A stretch of 15,393 bases of DNA, from positions 1 to 15,393 of the forward strand of contig CAMKFY010000018.1 in assembly GCA_946411985.1 (NCBI GenBank). Reading direction: 5' to 3'. This DNA is from an uncultured Clostridiaceae bacterium. Lineage in GTDB: Bacteria > Bacillota > Clostridia > Oscillospirales > Ruminococcaceae. The position numbers were made by a program, and so were the translations under genes. Shown piece after piece: positions 7,357-15,393 of the stretch (position 1 is the stretch's first letter; each line of letters opens with the position of its first letter). The notes under the pieces are model-generated. The model was not told the origin of the DNA. It made no database searches and saw only the letters and a list, made by a program, of their open reading frames with translations.

Positions 7357-8024
7357 ATTTAGATGATATAAAAGAACGTAATAATTTTATAAATAAAAAT
7401 TTAGGGCTCGTGCACGCTTGCGCCAGGAGATTTATGGGAAAAGGCATAGAATATGACGACCTTTTTTCTGCTGGATGCATGGGCCTTGTAAAGGCATATG
7501 ATGCGTTTGACACATCTAGAGGAGTGAAATTTTCCACATATGCCGTGCCTGTTATATTAGGCGAAATTAAACGGCTTTTTAGAGACGGCGGCAGCGTTAA
7601 AGTGTCTAGAAGTTTAAAAGAGTTAGCGTTAAAGGTGGCCAAAAAAAGAGAAGAAATTATAATAAAAAAAGGAAAAGAGCCAACCTTAAGCGAAATGGCG
7701 CACGAGCTAAAAACCTCAGTGGAACAGCTAACGCAAGCAATATGCTCATCTAGCCCTACAATATCTTTAACTCAAAATTTAAATGACGGAAAAGAAGAAC
7801 AACTAGACATAGAATGCAAAGAGGAAAATTTGAATTTGGCAGATAAAATAGCAATAAAAGACGCAATACTAAATTTAGATAGAAAAGATAGGAGCCTTAT
7901 ATTTTTCAGATATTTCTGCGGAGACACCCAAAGCCAAACTGCACAAAAACTAAACATGACCCAAGTGCAGGTGTCTAGACGAGAAAAAAAAATATTAGCC
8001 GCCTTAAAAAAAAGGCTAACCTAA
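7353..8024 (+). CDS. sigF: RNA polymerase sigma-F factor, N-terminally short
   Basis: Forespore sigma factor of the sigma-70 family. Region 2 covers about 14-83, with DLFSAGCMGLVKAYDAFD and the KFSTYAVPVILGEIKR core binding and -10 recognition segment. Region 3 lies at about 84-135, starting at VKVSRSLKEL. Region 4 lies at 165-222, with the helix-turn-helix at TQSQTAQKLNMTQVQVSRREKK. At 223 residues it is about 30 shorter than B. subtilis SigF. Roughly 20-25 residues are missing before region 2.1, and no ATG, GTG or TTG lies upstream before an in-frame TAA at 7308. The gene start ATG overlaps the spoIIAB stop. Only a weak GAG Shine-Dalgarno is seen, so coupling is likely. Confidence 0.95.
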   Translation: MNLDDIKERNNFINKNLGLVHACARRFMGKGIEYDDLFSAGCMGLVKAYDAFDTSRGVKFSTYAVPVILGEIKRLFRDGGSVKVSRSLKELALKVAKKREEIIIKKGKEPTLSEMAHELKTSVEQLTQAICSSSPTISLTQNLNDGKEEQLDIECKEENLNLADKIAIKDAILNLDRKDRSLIFFRYFCGDTQSQTAQKLNMTQVQVSRREKKILAALKKRLT

Positions 8025-8086
8025 TTTTAGGTATTAACTCCAACACTCTTTTAAACTATAAATTTACATCTAAACTTAAAATAAAA

Positions 8087-9352
8087 TTACTTATTATTTA
8101 AAATAATTTTACGCACCTGTGCAGCAAAATATAAAGAACCAAAAGCCACAACAATACCCCTGCTTGTAGCTAATCTTTTAGCTGTGTTTATAGCTAGCTG
8201 CACATTATCTTGTTCTACAAATTTAATAGAAAACCTATAAGCTGCTTCTTTTAAAGTTTGCACACAAAGCGCACGCTTATCTGCCATTTTAGTTAATATT
8301 ATTATGTCAAATATATTCTTTAGCTTGCACATCATTCCTTCAAAATTCTTAGTGTTTATTATGCTAAGAATGCCTATTTTAGGCGCCAAACTGTATAATT
8401 TTAAAGTATCTATAAGCGAATCTATACCGTTTTCATTATGCGCGCCGTCTAACACAAAAACAGGGCTCATGCCTACCACCTCAAACCTAGCCGGAATAAA
8501 GGCCAACTCTAGCCCTTTTTTTATATAGTTTATATCAACCCCCAAATTTAAAAGAGCTGTTACGCAAGCCATAGCATTTCGCACCTGATGTGAACCTAAT
8601 AATTTTAATTTGAACTCCACACCGCCATATTCAAAAAAAGTAAATTTATTAGTACATTTAACATTACTCGCTTTATATGAAACTATAAACTCCACATTTT
8701 TTCTTATACATTCACTTCTTAAAAACTCCAAAACTTCATATTTCTGATCTTCATAACATACACATCTGCCACCATATTTTAGTATGCCTGCCTTTTCTTT
8801 AGCTATATTTAAAATAGAGCCGTCTTCCCCGCCTAATTCTAACACATGATCGTAATCTATATGCGTTATTATTGCAATCTGCGCAGCTGGTATCACATTT
8901 GTGGAATCTAGCCTGCCTCCCATGCCAACCTCTAACACAACAAAATCACAACCGTTTTCATAAAAATATTGAAAACTAAGCGCTGTTATAAAGTCAAACC
9001 CGGTAAGAAATATTCCCTGCTCATTTAAAATTTGAACCTTAAACTTTAATTTTAACACCAAATCTACTAATTCCTGCTTTTTTATATATTCTCCATTTAT
9101 TTGTATTCTTTCCCTAAAATTCACAATATAAGGCGATGTATATAACCCAACTTTAAAGCCTGCCTCTTCTAAAGCCCTCGCACAAAATGTAGATATGCTG
9201 CCTTTGCCGTTTGTGCCCGCTATATGTATATATTTAAGTTTGCATTGAGGATGACCCATTAACTCTAATAGCTTTAAAATTCCTGTTATGCCATAACGTT
9301 TAAAACTACACTGCGGCAAGCTGTTTATATAATCTAACGCTTTAAAATACAT
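8087..9352 (-). CDS. folC: Folylpolyglutamate synthase / dihydrofolate synthase
   Basis: A Mur-ligase-like ATP-dependent enzyme that adds glutamate to folates, and possibly to dihydropteroate. At 421 residues it has the typical length. The N-terminal ATPase domain has the P-loop GTNGKGS (46-52), SPYIVNFRERIQING (73-87), VLEVGMGGRLDSTNV (139-153), HIDYDHVLELG (164-174) and EKAGILK (186-192), with Lys187 as the expected carbamylated metal-bridging lysine. The C-terminal domain opens near VLDGAHNENG (300-309). The ATG has GGGAG 8 bases upstream. It follows valS by 153 bases, a common Firmicute neighbourhood, and converges with sigF across 62 bases without a clear terminator. Confidence 0.95.
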   Translation of the reverse strand: MYFKALDYINSLPQCSFKRYGITGILKLLELMGHPQCKLKYIHIAGTNGKGSISTFCARALEEAGFKVGLYTSPYIVNFRERIQINGEYIKKQELVDLVLKLKFKVQILNEQGIFLTGFDFITALSFQYFYENGCDFVVLEVGMGGRLDSTNVIPAAQIAIITHIDYDHVLELGGEDGSILNIAKEKAGILKYGGRCVCYEDQKYEVLEFLRSECIRKNVEFIVSYKASNVKCTNKFTFFEYGGVEFKLKLLGSHQVRNAMACVTALLNLGVDINYIKKGLELAFIPARFEVVGMSPVFVLDGAHNENGIDSLIDTLKLYSLAPKIGILSIINTKNFEGMMCKLKNIFDIIILTKMADKRALCVQTLKEAAYRFSIKFVEQDNVQLAINTAKRLATSRGIVVAFGSLYFAAQVRKIILNNK

Positions 9353-9418
9353 AATTTAAACTCCCATTTTAATGCACGCTTCTCCATGTTTTATATTTTC
9401 TTTATATTACCTGTTAAT

Positions 9419-9446
9419 AATTTAAAATTCTACAAAATTTTAAATT
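9419..9446. repeat. Perfect 11-bp AT-only inverted repeat between valS and folC
   Basis: AATTTAAAATT (9419-9429) and AATTTTAAATT (9436-9446) are exact reverse complements around the 6-base loop CTACAA. No GC pairs and no following U-tract on the minus strand, so a real terminator is doubtful. It may mark the valS 3' end or be a chance product of base composition. Confidence 0.35.
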
Positions 9447-9505
9447 TGTTATATTTTAAATATTATATTGCTACAACCAATTTTCTTAATATATTATATA
9501 TACAA

Positions 9506-12259
9506 CTATAACAAACTCTTCAAGCTAGCTTCCACCGTTTTAAGTTCTGCTTCTTTAGACTCAAGCTTTCTAACAGCCGCCTCCACCACGGCTTTTGGCG
9601 CTTTATTTTTAAAATTAGTGTTACTTAATTTTTGCCTAAAAATTTTAATTTCACCTAATAAATACTGCTTCTGATTTTGGAGCTTTTTAATTTCTTCGTC
9701 TTTATTAACAACATTATCTAAAACAACATCTATAACAGCCACATCTGTAATAACCCGTTTACAACCACTAACATCGCCATCTAAAGAGCTGCCCAATATA
9801 TGGCATCCGCCAAGCTTTTCTATAAAATGCCTACAGCTATTAATAAACCCACTATTAAAAACATCGCTTGTTAAATATATATTTAAATTAAGTTTATTTT
9901 GAATATTATTTTGAGCTCTAAAATTACGCACAGCCTTAACAATTTTAATAACTCCCTCAAATAACCTATACTCAGCTTCAAAATTAAACTCATCATTAGG
10001 CGCTGGCCAACCGTAGTTTAAAATAAACCTATTAGAACCATAAAGCTTAAAATATATCTCTTGCGTAATAAATGGCATAAAAGGGTGCAATATTTTTAAA
10101 ACCACGTCCAACGCATAAAAAATAATATTAAAACTCTGCTGTGCACGCATTTTAACATATTCAGAATTAAAACATCCATTTTCTGCGTTAAAGTAACGGT
10201 CTTCGTCTGCGCCACACAGATAATTTTTAGCAATAAAATTATTAACTTTTTTTATTTTAAATAACTCAATATACCAATCACAAAAAACATTCCATATAAA
10301 ATCATACAGTTTATCGGCAGCTACAGATATATCAAAACATTCTATATTTCTACTAACTTCTTTTATTAATTCGTTTAATTTATACAAGATCCACCTATCT
10401 TCAATGTATAACTTTTCCTTATTTAACAATAAAATTTTAGAAAAATCTGGGCTAAAATTTCCATCAAACTCATTCACCTGCATAAAAATAAACCGCGCAG
10501 CATTATAAAGCTTATTAGCAAAATTTCTACTAGCCAACACCTTTTTTTCGCTATATCGCATATCATTCCCAGCGTTAACGCCGCTTGCCAATGTAAACCT
10601 CAGCGCATCTGCTCCGTAACGCTTTATTATATCTAAAGGGTCTACCCCGTTGCCCAACGATTTAGACATCTTTCTGCCCTGCTCATCGCGCACAAGGCCA
10701 TGAATAAACACCTTTTTAAACGGCACATTTTTAGTATTATATAACCCTGAAAATATCATTCGCGATACCCAAAAAAATATTATATCATAACCTGTTACTA
10801 AAGTTGTTGTGGGGTAAAATTTTTTATAATATTCGTTATTCTCGTTTGGCCAACCCAAAATGGCAAACGGCCACAAAGCTGCGGAAAACCAAGTGTCTAA
10901 GGTGTCCTCATCTTTTGTAAGCTCTTTACAGGAGCACTTCTCACAACAAGAAGGCATACTTTTAGCCACGTTTATATGCCCGCAATTAGAGCAATAGTAT
11001 GCAGGAATGCCGTGCCCCCACCACAGCTGCCTAGATATACACCAATCTTTAACATTTTCCATCCAATTAAAATATATCTTTTCAAAGCGCTTTGGCACAA
11101 ACTCCACCTGCCCAGCTTTTGCCGCTTCCAACGCTGGCTCTTTTAACGCCTCCATTTTAACAAACCACTGCAAAGATAAAAAAGGCTCCACAACGGCACC
11201 ACACCTATAGCAATGCCCAACATTATGCTTTATAGGCACAGATTTTATTAAAAGCCCTACATTTTCTAACTCGTTAGCCACTTCTTTTCGAGCTTTTGCC
11301 CTAGGCATGCCCTTAAATTTCCCGCAAAATTCATTCAAATTGCCGTCTTCATCAAACAATTTTATAGGTTTTAAATTGTGACGCAATCCAACTTCAAAAT
11401 CGTTAAAATCGTGCCCCGGCGTTATTTTAACAACTCCGCTGCCAAAATCTCTATCTACATAACTATCTGCTATTATAGGTATTTTTCTATTTAAAATTGG
11501 AACTACTAAAAATTTACCAATATAACTTCTATACCGCTCATCTTCTGGGTGCACAGCAACTGCCACGTCGCCAAACAATGTTTCTGGCCTTGTAGTAGCC
11601 ACCTGCAAAAAATCTTGAGAACCTTCCAATTTATATTTTATATAGTAAAAACACCCGTCTTTTTCTTTAAAATCTACTTCTATATCAGATATAGACGTTT
11701 TGCATGTGTAACACCAGTTTATAAGCCGTTCCCCACGATATATTAAACCATCTTTATAAAGCCTTATGAAATATTCTAAAACAGCCTCCTTGCAGCCTTC
11801 ATCCATTGTAAACCTTTTTCTACTCCAATCGCAAGAAACGCCCAGTTTTCTTAACTGATTTACAATATTGCCTTCATATTCATCTTTCCATTTAAAAGCC
11901 CTTTTTAAAAACTCTTCCTTGCCTACTTCTTCTTTTGTTAAACCTTCAACCCTTAACTGCTCCACAAGCTTTGCTTCTGTTGCAATAGCAGCATGATCTA
12001 CACCAGGCACCCAAAGCGTTTCAAAACCCTGCATCTTTTTAAACCGAATAATAATATCTTGCAAAGTTTCGTCTAAAGCGTGCCCCATATGAAGCTTTCC
12101 CGTAACATTAGGAGGCGGCATAGCTATTGTATAAGGCATTTTAGACGTTTTAACATTTGCTTTAAAGCAATTATTTGAAAGCCACATATTATATATTACA
12201 TCTTCAAATTCCGATGGGTTATATTTTTTATTAAAATCTATCTGCATATAATTACGCAT
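9506..12259 (-). CDS. valS: Valyl-tRNA synthetase
   Basis: Class I synthetase charging tRNA-Val, 917 residues. The HIGH motif is HMGHA (57-61) after PPPNVTGK, and KMSKS is at 530-534. The CP1 editing domain (about 195-350) has TTRPETLFGD (222-231) and GSGVVKITPGHD (273-284). Zinc-knuckle cysteines are at 183/186, 350/353 and 423/426 with 438-442. DTLDTWFSA is at 452-460. The anticodon domain follows, and the last 60 residues form the tRNA-binding coiled coil. Start choice: the ATG at 12259 follows GAGAGG with no spacer, which is poor for initiation. The ATG four codons later (12247), 12 bases from the same site, may be the true start. No T-box leader fits in the 126 bases upstream. Confidence 0.97.
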   Translation of the reverse strand: MRNYMQIDFNKKYNPSEFEDVIYNMWLSNNCFKANVKTSKMPYTIAMPPPNVTGKLHMGHALDETLQDIIIRFKKMQGFETLWVPGVDHAAIATEAKLVEQLRVEGLTKEEVGKEEFLKRAFKWKDEYEGNIVNQLRKLGVSCDWSRKRFTMDEGCKEAVLEYFIRLYKDGLIYRGERLINWCYTCKTSISDIEVDFKEKDGCFYYIKYKLEGSQDFLQVATTRPETLFGDVAVAVHPEDERYRSYIGKFLVVPILNRKIPIIADSYVDRDFGSGVVKITPGHDFNDFEVGLRHNLKPIKLFDEDGNLNEFCGKFKGMPRAKARKEVANELENVGLLIKSVPIKHNVGHCYRCGAVVEPFLSLQWFVKMEALKEPALEAAKAGQVEFVPKRFEKIYFNWMENVKDWCISRQLWWGHGIPAYYCSNCGHINVAKSMPSCCEKCSCKELTKDEDTLDTWFSAALWPFAILGWPNENNEYYKKFYPTTTLVTGYDIIFFWVSRMIFSGLYNTKNVPFKKVFIHGLVRDEQGRKMSKSLGNGVDPLDIIKRYGADALRFTLASGVNAGNDMRYSEKKVLASRNFANKLYNAARFIFMQVNEFDGNFSPDFSKILLLNKEKLYIEDRWILYKLNELIKEVSRNIECFDISVAADKLYDFIWNVFCDWYIELFKIKKVNNFIAKNYLCGADEDRYFNAENGCFNSEYVKMRAQQSFNIIFYALDVVLKILHPFMPFITQEIYFKLYGSNRFILNYGWPAPNDEFNFEAEYRLFEGVIKIVKAVRNFRAQNNIQNKLNLNIYLTSDVFNSGFINSCRHFIEKLGGCHILGSSLDGDVSGCKRVITDVAVIDVVLDNVVNKDEEIKKLQNQKQYLLGEIKIFRQKLSNTNFKNKAPKAVVEAAVRKLESKEAELKTVEASLKSLL

Positions 12260-12385
12260 CCTCTCATTCGTAATTTTAAACTATCAATGAATTTTATAAA
12301 CCACAAACCTTATATTTTAATTGAATTATAAATACAGCACTAATAAATTTTTAATTCACATTAACTACAAATATAATTAACAAAC

Positions 12386-14152
12386 CTATCCATACACTTG
12401 CAAACTTTTTAAAAAATCTATATCTTGCGCAACAACAATTGTGCTGCAATTTTTAAAGGTTACCATCCCAATGGGCATACCTTTAGGCTTACCTACATTT
12501 TTTATTAATGTATACCATACAGCAACATTGCTATTTTCTCTTGCTTCACTATAATATGCAGCAGCTAAAGCAGCCTGATATAAAGAACTTTCTGGCACCT
12601 CTTTCCCGTTTGAAAATATAACAACATGCGAACCTGTCATATTGCTTACGTGAAGCCATATATCATTTTTTTTTGCCTTTTTTAGCGTTAAAACTTCATT
12701 TTGCTTGTTATTCTTCCCGCAATAAAAATAAAACCCATCTGTAGACTTAAACTTTAAAAAACTACACTCTTCCAACGATGCCTTTTTAGAAGTGCAAACA
12801 TTTTTGCTTTTCTTAAAATTAAAACTAAAGCCCTCATAATTTAGCTCAGCTACTATTTCGTTTAAATCTTCTTCATTTTTACACCTCAACACAAAACCCA
12901 GCTCACTTTTCAAAAAATTTAAATCTTTTTTAACCTGAGATATTAAAAGCTCTAACTTTTCTATGGCCACTTTAGATTTTTTATATTGCTTATAATAGTT
13001 CTGCACATTCCACGAAGCATCATATTTGGGGTTTAAGGTTAAACGTAAAGGCGCGCAGTTATTGTAAAAATCTTCCACTTCTATATATTTTTGCCCCTTC
13101 TTAACCCTATACATATTAGCACTTAATAAATCTCCATATTTTTTATATAGCTTTCGTTCATTAGAAGCAACCAAATCTTCTTCTCTGGCTTTTAGCTTTG
13201 CAACAGCTTTTGTAATTTCTCTTTTTAAATATTTAACAATGCTATCTTCCCGTTTGCTTTGCCTTTCTACAAACGCTCTTTCTTCGTAAAAAAAATCTAA
13301 AACTTCGCTAGCGCTACCAAACTTTTTAACTTCAAATGAGCTACAAAATTTTGAAACATCAAAAAATGTAAAATCTTTTAATTTTCCTTCCTTTAAAACA
13401 GCTACAAAATCAAAACTTCCATGTTGTAGCATACTTTTTAAGCGCAAAATAACATCAAAAACAAAAGCTCTGGCGTTTTCATTTAAACTGCAAACAGGCA
13501 CGCCTTCAAATTTACTCCCTAAAACATTAGCCACAAATTTAGACACACCCTGCAAGCAGCCCAAGAACGCTTCACTTAAACTTTTTTCGCCAAATTCAAA
13601 TATTTTTCTAAAAATAAGTAACCCATCTTCTTTAGAAATATCTAACTTTTCCTGCGACGCTAACTTTATAAAACTTAGCTTTGGCAACACAGGCCTTGTT
13701 GTAAACGAATCTATATTCACTCTTTTAACAGCATCTTCTATTTTAAGGCTGCTCTTATTGTATAGTATTATGTTGCTATACCTAGAAAAAAGTTCCACAC
13801 TAAGAACAAAATGCCGAAGCTGGCCTATTTCGTCTACACTGCCAAACTCTAAATATATTATCCTATCTAAACCTTCTTGGTAAACTTTAACCAATTTAGC
13901 AGACCGCAACCTATTTTTTAAAATAATACCAAACGGGAACACCTTATCACATCCGCTAAAAGAATTATTAGTAAAGTGAATTTTAGGAGCACTAGCACTA
14001 GCAGAAATTAAAAGGCTTTTGCTTTCTCCAAACCCTCTAAAGCTAATAACCACCTCGTAGCTAGAAGGTTGAATTATTTTTTGCACCTTAAAATTCTCTA
14101 TTGCTTTTAGTTCTAACGCTACTGCTCTTAAAAAAATCCCATCTAACCCCAT
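12386..14152 (-). CDS. rqcH: RqcH, ribosome-associated quality control factor (NFACT family)
   Basis: Bacterial homologue of NEMF/Rqc2. It binds stalled large ribosomal subunits and recruits tRNA-Ala to add alanine tails that mark nascent chains for proteolysis. Older annotation calls it fibronectin-binding protein A. From the ATG at 14152 it has 588 residues. The NFACT-N domain starts MGLDGIFLRA and includes GLDRIIY with Asp96-Arg97, the pair equivalent to the essential Asp-Arg of B. subtilis RqcH, and SRYSNIIL (124-131). A helical, Lys-rich coiled-coil middle follows. The NFACT-R (DUF814) domain near the C-terminus has GKNNKQN, NDIWLHV, GSHVVIF and PKGMPIGMV. GGGAG lies 7 bases before this ATG, so the longer frame from 14179 is not needed. 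It overlaps the Nif3 gene by 10 bases. Confidence 0.95.
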   Translation of the reverse strand: MGLDGIFLRAVALELKAIENFKVQKIIQPSSYEVVISFRGFGESKSLLISASASAPKIHFTNNSFSGCDKVFPFGIILKNRLRSAKLVKVYQEGLDRIIYLEFGSVDEIGQLRHFVLSVELFSRYSNIILYNKSSLKIEDAVKRVNIDSFTTRPVLPKLSFIKLASQEKLDISKEDGLLIFRKIFEFGEKSLSEAFLGCLQGVSKFVANVLGSKFEGVPVCSLNENARAFVFDVILRLKSMLQHGSFDFVAVLKEGKLKDFTFFDVSKFCSSFEVKKFGSASEVLDFFYEERAFVERQSKREDSIVKYLKREITKAVAKLKAREEDLVASNERKLYKKYGDLLSANMYRVKKGQKYIEVEDFYNNCAPLRLTLNPKYDASWNVQNYYKQYKKSKVAIEKLELLISQVKKDLNFLKSELGFVLRCKNEEDLNEIVAELNYEGFSFNFKKSKNVCTSKKASLEECSFLKFKSTDGFYFYCGKNNKQNEVLTLKKAKKNDIWLHVSNMTGSHVVIFSNGKEVPESSLYQAALAAAYYSEARENSNVAVWYTLIKNVGKPKGMPIGMVTFKNCSTIVVAQDIDFLKSLQVYG

Positions 14153-14943
14153 AAAACATCTCCCATAAAATAGCAACATGGCGGCTTCTGCGCCAACGTT
14201 AAAAACTTAACCCCTTCATTGGCAAAAGCACAACTAAGCTTTTGTGCCAACAAAGAGCAGACAACATTCTCGGTTGCAAAATGCGACGCATCTAAAAAAC
14301 AAAAATCTTTAGCATAAGATTCAATAAATATATTATGCTTGCTCTCGCCAGTTACTAAAGCGTCTGCGTTAGATTTTATAGCAGCGTCTACAGCAAAATA
14401 ACCAGACCCAGAAACAACTGCCACCCTTTTTATTTTTTTGCTAGTTTGCACAGCTCGAACTGGTGTATTTAACCTTAAAGAAACATATTTTACAAAATCA
14501 GCAAACTCCATATAGCTATGCAAATTTCCAATTCTGCCAAACCCCATAGTTCCATCTAAAACTTCAATATCTGCCAAACCTATAGCCTCAGCCAAAGCAT
14601 AGCTAACCCCAAAGCCCGCTTTATCTAAATTGGTATGCATAGATATTATAGAAACGCTTTGCATTATTGCACTATATATAATGCTGCCCTTTAAAACCGT
14701 CTTTAAAGGCTTAAAAATAACTGGATGATGCGATATTATAAGTTGCACATCCTTCTCTTTTGCAGCACTTAAAACGTTATTAGTAACGTCTAACGTTATT
14801 AACACATTTTTAACATTCGCATCTGCATCTCCAACTAAAAGCCCAACATTATCAAAATCTTCCGCCGAACTAATTGGAGCTAGCTCATCTAAAAACTTTA
14901 AAACATCGTAAACTAAAATAGCAAAACACCCCCTCGCAAACAT
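14143..14943 (-). CDS. Nif3-like dinuclear metal center protein (YqfO family)
   Basis: A Nif3/YbgI-family protein of 266 residues from the chosen ATG. Metal ligands expected for the family are visible: SHHPVIFKP with His72-His73, MHTNLD with His103 and Asp107, and the C-terminal SHFATE with His221 and Glu225. It lacks the extra central domain found in longer Firmicute YqfO proteins. Its reaction is uncertain; a GTP cyclohydrolase I type 2 label is often attached on thin evidence. Family members usually start just before VYDVLKFLDELAP. The ATG at 14943 has AGTAGG 6 bases upstream. A stronger site, GAGGGGGTG, lies inside the frame before an ATT at 14919, which could be a non-standard start. The stop overlaps rqcH. 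Confidence 0.88.
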   Translation of the reverse strand: MFARGCFAILVYDVLKFLDELAPISSAEDFDNVGLLVGDADANVKNVLITLDVTNNVLSAAKEKDVQLIISHHPVIFKPLKTVLKGSIIYSAIMQSVSIISMHTNLDKAGFGVSYALAEAIGLADIEVLDGTMGFGRIGNLHSYMEFADFVKYVSLRLNTPVRAVQTSKKIKRVAVVSGSGYFAVDAAIKSNADALVTGESKHNIFIESYAKDFCFLDASHFATENVVCSLLAQKLSCAFANEGVKFLTLAQKPPCCYFMGDVLWG

Positions 14944-15190
14944 TCCAAACCTACTATTAATATTAAAATACACAAATATAAAAATTTCTACACATATAAC
15001 TAAACCTATTAAATAAACTTTATATTAAACACTGGCCAAAATTTGTTTTAACTTAAAAAGCAAATATGGCATTGCCATAAAACCTCAATATACTATTTTT
15101 ATCTACAGCTACTACAACGCCAATTGCACTTTCTTAATTATATTATATATAAACTATAAAATATAATAACAACTCCTACATAAATAAAAT
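14944..15190. other. Spacer upstream of the Nif3 gene with no supported gene
   Basis: About 247 AT-rich bases. On the minus strand a 26-codon open stretch (15053-15133), bounded by stops and without a start codon, contains IGVVVAVDKNSILRF. It is too short to assign. A small palindrome, ATGGCAATGCCAT (15065-15077), lies inside it. No clear promoter or terminator was recognised. Confidence 0.4.
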
Positions 15191-15393
15191 TTAAGAATAT
15201 TCTTTTAGCACATTACATATATTTTCATATAAAACTATTTTTTTTTCATCTGGTAGTTTGCAAGCTTTAAGCCCGTTTAATATATTAACATTTTTATTAT
15301 AATCTATATTTAAAAATTGTAAACCATCTTCAAGTTTCGAGCTGTAAATTTTCCCTAACACCGCTTCTTTTAAAGATATTACCACGCTTTTAC
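15191..15393 (-). CDS. 3' end of an unrecognised gene, cut by the window edge
   Basis: The frame ends in TAA at 15191 and stays open to the right edge, giving 67 codons. A GTG at 15385 has no visible ribosome binding site within the few remaining bases, so the true start is probably outside the window. The visible part is soluble, mixed hydrophobic and charged, with a helical-looking tail (PDEKKIVLYENICNVLKEYS) and two cysteines. No family signature is recognised. It lies 247 bases upstream of the Nif3 gene on the same strand, so it may or may not share a transcript. Confidence 0.5.
   Translation of the reverse strand, partial: KSVVISLKEAVLGKIYSSKLEDGLQFLNIDYNKNVNILNGLKACKLPDEKKIVLYENICNVLKEYS

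Noticed and set aside
7999..8035. Terminator after sigF (GCCTT/AAGGC and ACCTA/TAGGT hairpins)
   Set aside because: Stems are only 5 bp, one lies within the coding region, and no T-run follows.
12260..12385. T-box riboswitch or promoter before valS
   Set aside because: The gap is too short for a T-box leader and no AGGGTGG-like antiterminator motif is present. A TATAAT occurs but lacks a matching -35.
15053..15133. Short frame with IGVVVAVDKN, resembling the N-terminus of dihydrofolate reductase
   Set aside because: Only a few residues agree, there is no start codon, and no further reductase motif follows.
1..15393. CRISPR array, tRNA or rRNA gene, prophage or defence island
   Set aside because: No regularly spaced repeats, cloverleaf-like segments, integrase, phage structural genes or defence families were seen on either strand.

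Overview
The window is AT-rich, with a compact arrangement of genes typical of a spore-forming Firmicute of the Clostridia type. The main evidence is an intact spoIIAA-spoIIAB-sigF operon, a RicT (YaaT) homologue, a DUF1934/YwiB gene beside argS, an RqcH quality-control protein, Shine-Dalgarno sites of the GGAGG type, and frequent TTG and GTG starts. The species cannot be named from the sequence alone.

Layout. Positions 1-136 hold a decayed duplicate of the 3' end of the next gene. From 173 to 6138 five genes lie on the minus strand. In order of transcription they are ricT, ddl (D-Ala-D-Ala ligase), a DUF1934 protein, argS, and an Orn/Lys/Arg-type PLP decarboxylase. The gap between the DUF1934 gene and argS (3176-3691) is not empty. 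It holds a shrunken IS200/IS605-family element that keeps the N-terminus of a TnpA, the C-terminus of a TnpB, a right-end hairpin ending in TTCAC, and a good promoter pointing at argS. Positions 6139-6575 are a very AT-rich divergent spacer. The plus-strand operon spoIIAA-spoIIAB-sigF follows (6576-8024), with overlapping genes. From 8087 to the right edge everything is again on the minus strand. In order of transcription this is the 3' end of an unrecognised gene, a Nif3-family gene overlapping rqcH, valS, and folC.

Function. Most genes are housekeeping: translation (argS, valS, rqcH), cell wall (ddl), folate (folC). The sporulation part is the forespore switch. SpoIIAB holds sigma-F inactive and phosphorylates SpoIIAA; dephosphorylated SpoIIAA releases sigma-F. 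RicT, encoded divergently, is linked to sporulation and RNA processing in Bacillus.

I did not find a new defence or biosynthetic system. The least ordinary signals are the IS605-derived miniature relic before argS, the tandem 3'-end duplication of the decarboxylase gene, a sigma-F lacking its usual N-terminal segment, and a possible ATT start with a strong ribosome binding site in the Nif3 gene.
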